DNA of 64,000 bases from Pectobacterium polonicum (GTDB lineage: Bacteria > Pseudomonadota > Gammaproteobacteria > Enterobacterales > Enterobacteriaceae): the NCBI RefSeq assembly GCF_005497185.1, contig NZ_RJTN01000020.1, positions 1 to 64,000 on the forward strand, read 5' to 3'. The notes under the pieces are model-generated. The model had not been told where the DNA came from. It did not search any database and saw nothing but the letters and a program-made list of their open reading frames with translations. A program made the translations under genes and the position numbers. Below, in pieces: positions 59,163 to 64,000 of this stretch. Each line of letters begins with the position of its first letter. Position 1 is the first letter of the stretch.

Positions 59163-59933
59163 ATGAAAGAACAACAGAATCATAATCATCGCGTTGAACA
59201 CCAGTTCGGTTCACAGGCGCAGAACTACCTGACCAGCGCAGTACATGCACAGGGCAAGGATTTAATTCAACTGGCCACCTTATTAGCCCCTGTCCCACAG
59301 GCACGCGTGATCGACGTCGGCTGCGGTGCAGGCCATGCCAGCTTCGTCGCCGCACAGGCCGTCGCGGAGGTTGTCGCCTACGATCTGTCTTCCCAAATGC
59401 TGGACGTGGTAAGTCAGGCTGCCGCAGAAAAAGGACTGAATAACATCCGCGTTCAGCAAGGCGTAGCCGAGTCTTTGCCGTTCGACGATAGCAGTGCAGA
59501 CATCATCATCAGCCGTTATTCAGCCCACCACTGGCATGATGTCGGGCAGGCGCTGCGGGAAATGCGGCGCGTCCTGAAGCCAGGCGGTCGCGTGATCATG
59601 ATGGACGTCGTTTCACCCGGTCATCCGTTGTTGGACATTTATTTGCAGACGGTTGAGAAGCTGCGCGATACCTCACACGTGCGTAATTACGCACCGGGCG
59701 AATGGCTGAGTCTGTTTACGGAAGCAGGTTTTGTCGTGCGTAACGTCACCAGCGACAGGTTGACGCTGGAATTCAGTAGCTGGATCGCCCGTATGCGCAC
59801 ACCAGAACCTTTCGCTATCGCCATCCGTGAATTGCAAAAAACGCTGGCGGACGAGGTGGTGCAACATTTTGAGGTACAGGCCGACGGTTCCTTTGTCACC
59901 GATATTATGATGATAGAAGCCACCCGCGCCTGA
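59163..59933 (+). CDS. Class I SAM-dependent methyltransferase (YafE-like)
   Basis: 256 residues. SAM motif I VIDVGCGAGHASFVAAQAVA near 50-68, motif post-I YDLSSQMLDVV, and ADIIISRYSAHHWHDVGQAL near 115. Like E. coli YafE and UbiE-type enzymes. Substrate unknown. It ends in a strong terminator. Confidence 0.9.
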   Translation: MKEQQNHNHRVEHQFGSQAQNYLTSAVHAQGKDLIQLATLLAPVPQARVIDVGCGAGHASFVAAQAVAEVVAYDLSSQMLDVVSQAAAEKGLNNIRVQQGVAESLPFDDSSADIIISRYSAHHWHDVGQALREMRRVLKPGGRVIMMDVVSPGHPLLDIYLQTVEKLRDTSHVRNYAPGEWLSLFTEAGFVVRNVTSDRLTLEFSSWIARMRTPEPFAIAIRELQKTLADEVVQHFEVQADGSFVTDIMMIEATRA

Positions 59934-59969
59934 CGCACTTTCCCACGCAATAAACAACCTGATATTGAG

Positions 59970-59993
59970 CAGCCCACTTTCGGGCTGTTTTTT
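59970..59993 (+). terminator. Terminator after methyltransferase gene
   Basis: CAGCCC, loop ACTTTC, GGGCTG, six T. Confidence 0.9.
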
Positions 59994-60184
59994 GTAAATG
60001 TTATTTTTTAGCGCTTTTCAACGCTTGATTAATATGAAACCAATGATAATGTGATTTCGTTTTCGTCGTTATCTATTTGACGACGAAATACAGAACGATA
60101 ACGGTCGCCCAACGCTTACGCTAAACACCAGTAGCACGGCGGGATACCGCGTGTAGCACAGCAATTTTATTATCAGGAACCATA

Positions 60185-60919
60185 ATGCAAAAAATCGCGC
60201 TGTCGTTTGCGATGTTGTTTCTTTTGCCTTCTCTTGTTGTTACTAGCGCCGCCAGCGAGACTTCACCGCCGCTAGCGCCGATAGCAAAAGAATTAAAACA
60301 GCAATTATTAGGCTCTCCGATCTATATTCAGATCTTTAAAGAAGAGCGAATATTCGAACTCTATGCAAAAGTCGGCAACGAATATCGTTTATTGGAACAA
60401 TACCCCATCTGTAAATATTCGGGCGGATTAGGGCCAAAACGCGTTGAAGGCGATTTAAAAAGCCCGGAGGGTTTCTATCAGGTCGATTTGCGCCAGCTCA
60501 AGCCTGACAGCCACTATTACCGCGCGATCAATATCGGTTTCCCTAACGACTATGATAAATCACAGGGGTATTCTGGCCGCTATTTAATGATCCACGGCGA
60601 ATGCGTGTCGGTTGGCTGCTATGCCATGACCAACACCTATATGGATGAGATTTATCGCTATGCCGAAGCCGCGCTACGCCACGGGCAGGCAAAAATTGAT
60701 ATCGCTATCTATCCGTTCCGCATGACGGAACAGAACATGCAGCGCCACCGTAATTCCACTTACGCCAGCTTCTGGAAACAGCTCCAGCCGGGGTACGCTT
60801 ATTTTAATCAGCACAATCAGCCACCGGCCATCACGGTTTTTAACGGACAATACGTCGTTAATCCACCGCTGATGACCAGCCAGCCAGCCTTAAAGTATGC
60901 GCTCGCCGAAACAAAATAG
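60185..60919 (+). CDS. dpaA: Murein-lipoprotein amidase DpaA (YafK, L,D-transpeptidase family)
   Basis: 244 residues, signal peptide (IALSFAMLFLLPSLVVTSAA). YkuD-type catalytic motif: YLMIHGECVSVGCYAMTNTY (His then Ser/Cys). In E. coli YafK/DpaA releases Braun lipoprotein from peptidoglycan rather than forming cross-links. Synteny with yafJ supports orthology. Confidence 0.93.
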   Translation: MQKIALSFAMLFLLPSLVVTSAASETSPPLAPIAKELKQQLLGSPIYIQIFKEERIFELYAKVGNEYRLLEQYPICKYSGGLGPKRVEGDLKSPEGFYQVDLRQLKPDSHYYRAINIGFPNDYDKSQGYSGRYLMIHGECVSVGCYAMTNTYMDEIYRYAEAALRHGQAKIDIAIYPFRMTEQNMQRHRNSTYASFWKQLQPGYAYFNQHNQPPAITVFNGQYVVNPPLMTSQPALKYALAETK

Positions 60920-61657
60920 AACGAATTCACCTGGCATGATCTGATGCCAGGTTTCGTTGCCTGTTAGCGGCTGCGTCGCCAGCACGGTAACAACATCGTT
61001 GGGTGTTGTCTGCTGCTGGAAATCAATCTCCACATCCTGATCTAACAGCGTCGCTTTGCCAAACGGCGCACGGCGAGTGATCCAATAGAGTTTGGTTGAG
61101 CAGTACCCCATCACAAAGCGCCCGTCCGACAGCAGCATGTTAAACACGCCTTTCTCCCGCAGGACATCCGCTTGTTTAGCGATATAGCGGAATACCGCAG
61201 GCCAGTTACCCGGCGTGCGCGGATAGCGTTCAGACAGTTGGGACAGCAGCCAGCAGAAAGCAAATTCGCTGTCCGTCTGGCCAACTGGGCGAAACATCCC
61301 CGTTTTCAGAGTGTTATAACCTTTCAGTTGCCCGTTGTGGGCATACGTCCAGTTTCGTCCCCAGAGCTCTCGGGTAAAGGGGTGGGTATTTTCCAGCGCA
61401 ACCGCGCCGCGATTCGCCTGCCGGATGTGTGAAATTACCGCACACGATTTTATCGGGTAATCCTGCACCAGCCGGGCAATTGGCGAGTTATAGCTTGGCA
61501 GCGGATCTTTGAACGTACGACAGCCATTCCCTTCATAAAAGGTGATTCCCCAGCCATCCCGGTGCGGCCCGGTATTCCCACCGCGTTGTATCAACCCGGT
61601 AAAGCTAAAGCAGATATCCGTCGGTACATTCGCGCTCATCCCCAGCAGTTCACACAT
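60890..61657 (-). CDS. yafJ: Class II glutamine amidotransferase-like protein YafJ
   Basis: 255 residues from ATG 61657 (MCELLGMSANVPTDICFSFT), with Cys2 as N-terminal nucleophile. A start at 61732 would lie in a repeat and remove the Cys from the terminus, so it is rejected. Typical NRGAVALENTHPFTRELWGR, WTYAHNGQLKGY. The 3' end overlaps dpaA by 30 nt. Confidence 0.95.
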   Translation of the reverse strand: MCELLGMSANVPTDICFSFTGLIQRGGNTGPHRDGWGITFYEGNGCRTFKDPLPSYNSPIARLVQDYPIKSCAVISHIRQANRGAVALENTHPFTRELWGRNWTYAHNGQLKGYNTLKTGMFRPVGQTDSEFAFCWLLSQLSERYPRTPGNWPAVFRYIAKQADVLREKGVFNMLLSDGRFVMGYCSTKLYWITRRAPFGKATLLDQDVEIDFQQQTTPNDVVTVLATQPLTGNETWHQIMPGEFVLFCFGERIL

Positions 61658-61682
61658 CTGACTTCCTACCCTTCCCTTCTCG

Positions 61683-61797
61683 TCATATTTCAAGTTGCAT
61701 GTGCGTTGGCTACGCTCACTCACCCGAATCACTTACCTGAGTAAGCTCATCGGGATTCCTTCCCTTGCCGCCTTCCTGAAACTCGAACTATTTAGAG
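61683..61797. repeat. Palindromic intergenic repeat (~115 bp)
   Basis: Ends are inverted (TTTCAAGTTGCA on the left; TGAAACTCGAACTAT on the right) and the centre folds around CCCGA...TTAC / GTAA...TCGGG. I recall similar elements in many copies in Pectobacterium and relatives. It lies between yafJ and gmhA. It is probably a non-autonomous mobile repeat. Confidence 0.6.
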
Positions 61798-61813
61798 TCT
61801 ATTATTAAGCGGC

Positions 61814-62395
61814 TTACTGATCCGCCATCTCTTTTTCGATCAATTGAATCAAGATATGAATCGCTTTGATATGAATTTCCTGAATGCGGTCGGCATAGCC
61901 GAAGTGCGGAACACGGATTTCCACGTCAGCCGATCCCGCCATTTTACCGCCGTCTTTCCCAGTCAGCGTAATGACCTTCATGCCTTTTGCTTTTGCCGCC
62001 GCAATCGCTTTAATAATATTGCCAGAATTACCGGAAGTGGAAATACCCAGCAGTACATCGCCTTCACGCCCCAGTGATTCAACGTAGCGAGAGAAGACAA
62101 AATCGTAGCCAAAATCGTTGCTGACACAAGATAAGTGGCTTGGATCGGAAATCGCAATAGCCGGATAGCCCGGACGGTTTTCACGGTAGCGCCCCGTCAG
62201 CTCTTCGGCAAAATGCATGGCATCACAATGCGAGCCACCGTTACCGCAGGAAATCACTTTACCACCCGCTTTAAACGCGTTAGCCAGCAGTACCGCAGCG
62301 TTTTGAATCGACTGAATGTTTGCATCATCACTCAAGAAATTATTCAGTGTTTCTGCCGCTTCTTTCAGTTCACTACGGATTAAATCCTGATACAT
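61814..62395 (-). CDS. gmhA: Phosphoheptose isomerase
   Basis: 193 residues, E. coli length; SIS domain. Catalytic Glu65 ([11 protein letters not shown]) and His180 ([11 protein letters not shown]) conserved. First step of ADP-heptose for LPS core. Confidence 0.97.
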
Positions 62396-62608
62396 GGAAT
62401 CCTCTCATTTTGTCCGGTGACAGTATCATCTTCTGCCATGCAGTGTAGCGGATCGTACCAACAGCGAGAAGCGCGTAATCGCGGGATCGAGAGGAACGCT
62501 GATGCCTGTCAGAAAACTCGCGACAGCCGCTTGGTTTGTGAAGTGAGTTGTAATTATGATGTAAACGAATTGATAAAAATAATCAGATAAACTACAACAA
62601 ATATAAGC

Positions 62609-62625
62609 AACAGGTCAGACCTCTT
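62609..62625. promoter_or_regulatory. FadR-like operator before fadE
   Basis: AACAGGTCAGACCTCTT fits the FadR consensus (AnCTGGTCnGACnTGTT) with a few changes and is centred ~130 nt before the fadE ATG. FadR represses beta-oxidation genes. Confidence 0.7.
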
Positions 62626-62744
62626 ACAACATTGACCTATTACGCCTTATTTCACTGATGAAAATAGTTCTCGCTTTCCACAGCCGTAAACACGTGGTGA
62701 AGGGGGAAACATTCTTAATTCGATCACTATGCTGGAGACACGTT

Positions 62745-64000
62745 ATGGTTGCTGTCAGTATCCTCCTCCTACTGATTATCATCGGCGCGATGTTTTACCA
62801 TCGGCTCAGTCTGCTGCTCGGCAGCGCCATCCTGCTGGCCTACTTCGCAGCTATGTCCGCCATGTTGCTGTGGCCCGTCTGGCTGATGATTCCGCTCGTG
62901 ATTCTGCTGATTCCGATTACGGTTCCTTCCCTGCGTCAAAAGCTGGTTTCCGCTTCCGCGCTACGCATGTTCCAGAAGGTCATGCCGCCAATGTCGAACA
63001 CGGAAAAAGAAGCGATCGATGCCGGAACAACCTGGTGGGAAGGCGATCTGTTTCGCGGTGCGCCGGACTGGAAAAAACTGCACAACTACCCGCGTCCGCA
63101 ACTGACCGCTGAAGAACAAGCATTTATTGACGGGCCGGTTGCTGAAGCCTGCCGAATGGCCAACGATTTTGAAATCACCCATGAACGTGCGGATATTCCG
63201 CCGGAACTGTGGGCGTTTTTAAAAGAACATCGTTTCTTCGCCATGATCATTAAAAAGCAATATGGCGGTCTGGAATTCTCCGCTTATGCACAGGCACAGG
63301 TGCTGCAAAAACTGGCTGGCGTCTCCAGTATTGTGGCAATCACCGTCGGCGTGCCTAACTCACTCGGCCCCGGCGAACTGCTGCAACACTACGGGACGGA
63401 AGCGCAAAAAGATCACTACCTGCCACGTCTGGCACGCGGTCAGGAAGTCCCCTGTTTTGCACTGACCAGCCCAGAGGCCGGTTCGGATGCAGGTTCAATT
63501 CCCGATACTGGTATTGTCTGCTATGGCAACTGGCACGGGGAACAGGTCGTGGGTATGCGCCTGACCTGGAATAAACGCTATATCACACTCGCCCCCATCG
63601 CCACCGTGCTGGGGCTGGCCTTTAAGCTGTACGATCCCGATCATCTGTTAGGCGATCAAGATGACGTAGGCATTACCTGTGCGTTGATTCCGACGGACAC
63701 CGACGGCGTTAAAATCGGCCGCCGCCATTTCCCGCTGAACGTTCCGTTCCAGAACGGACCAACGCAGGGTGAGAACATCTTTGTTCCGCTGGATTACATC
63801 ATCGGTGGGGCGAAGATGGCAGGCCAGGGCTGGCGTATGCTGATGGAATGCCTGTCGGTCGGGCGCGGCATTACGCTGCCGTCCAATTCCACCGGCGGGC
63901 TGAAGTCGATTGCCCTCGGCATCGGTGCTTACGCCCACATTCGCCGCCAGTTCAAAATATCCATCGGTAAGATGGAAGGCATCGAAGAACCGCTGGCACG
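62745..64000 (+). CDS. fadE: Acyl-CoA dehydrogenase FadE (3' part outside window)
   Basis: First ~418 codons of the ~814-residue enzyme; ATG 62745. N-terminal membrane part ([40 protein letters not shown]) then the dehydrogenase domain ([36 protein letters not shown] for FAD/substrate). First step of fatty acid beta-oxidation. Confidence 0.97.
   Translation, partial: MVAVSILLLLIIIGAMFYHRLSLLLGSAILLAYFAAMSAMLLWPVWLMIPLVILLIPITVPSLRQKLVSASALRMFQKVMPPMSNTEKEAIDAGTTWWEGDLFRGAPDWKKLHNYPRPQLTAEEQAFIDGPVAEACRMANDFEITHERADIPPELWAFLKEHRFFAMIIKKQYGGLEFSAYAQAQVLQKLAGVSSIVAITVGVPNSLGPGELLQHYGTEAQKDHYLPRLARGQEVPCFALTSPEAGSDAGSIPDTGIVCYGNWHGEQVVGMRLTWNKRYITLAPIATVLGLAFKLYDPDHLLGDQDDVGITCALIPTDTDGVKIGRRHFPLNVPFQNGPTQGENIFVPLDYIIGGAKMAGQGWRMLMECLSVGRGITLPSNSTGGLKSIALGIGAYAHIRRQFKISIGKMEGIEEPLA

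Noticed and set aside
60890..61732. Longer yafJ start at 61732
   Set aside because: It would run through a palindromic repeat and bury the N-terminal catalytic Cys.

Overview
The window is a stretch of an Enterobacterales chromosome, most likely Pectobacterium or a close relative. The right third carries a core block in enterobacterial order: thrW-like tRNA, proA, proB, crl, frsA, gpt, pepD, dinB, dpaA (yafK), yafJ, gmhA and fadE. A proline-tail isomerase gene sits between crl and frsA. The genus call is inference from gene order, protein resemblance and a repeat element I associate with this group; no database was searched.

Positions 1 to about 46,900 are an apparently intact temperate prophage. 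It lies against the 3' end of a tRNA-Thr(CGU) gene, with its integrase next to the tRNA. The other end lies to the left of the window. The prophage is a mosaic of two lineages. The structural genes, on the minus strand from 25,000-26,300 down to 1, encode a contractile-tailed particle: terminase, DUF1073 portal, DUF2213, DUF2184 capsid, DUF4054, DUF3383 sheath, DUF3277 tube, a short tape measure, a Pam3/ZF40-like baseplate and fibres. The control region is lambdoid: a lambda-like CI, Cro and CII, O and P type replication genes, NinG, Q, an N protein with a P22-like RNA-binding motif, Erf, SSB, Xis and Int.

The control region could be read almost base by base. It shows three right and three left operators with one consensus, PR and PL with identical -35 and -10 hexamers, nutR and nutL sharing a hairpin, a CII-type PRE (TTGC-N6-TTGC), an OOP-like antisense RNA over cII, a long hairpin in the N leader, and a Q-dependent late promoter with an early terminator. 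The left operon (38.4-46.9 kb, plus strand) then carries about 20 small genes before int. One of these is a TGT/DpdA-like TIM-barrel enzyme.

Three cargo loci sit against the direction of the surrounding genes. (1) At 28.5-29.7 kb, between the late promoter and the lysis genes, a plus-strand operon has a strong promoter with a perfect 9-bp palindrome between -35 and -10. It has two unrecognised genes and ends in a 60-residue helix-turn-helix protein. This is the architecture of an anti-CRISPR (acr-aca) operon and is the best candidate here for an undescribed system. (2) At 37.0-38.2 kb, in the position lambda uses for rexAB, a solitary ParA-type ATPase follows cI. (3) At 11.5-13.95 kb, an ORF6N antirepressor with a structured leader, a winged-helix-like gene and a secreted protein split the tail chaperone from the tape measure. 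The tail chaperone itself has a clear -1 frameshift extension (CCCTTTC) not present in a simple reading.

The host part (46.9-64 kb) is ordinary apart from a large secreted multicopper oxidase gene with an AT-rich upstream region between the tRNA and proA. It also shows a LexA box at dinB, a FadR-like site before fadE, and a palindromic repeat upstream of yafJ.
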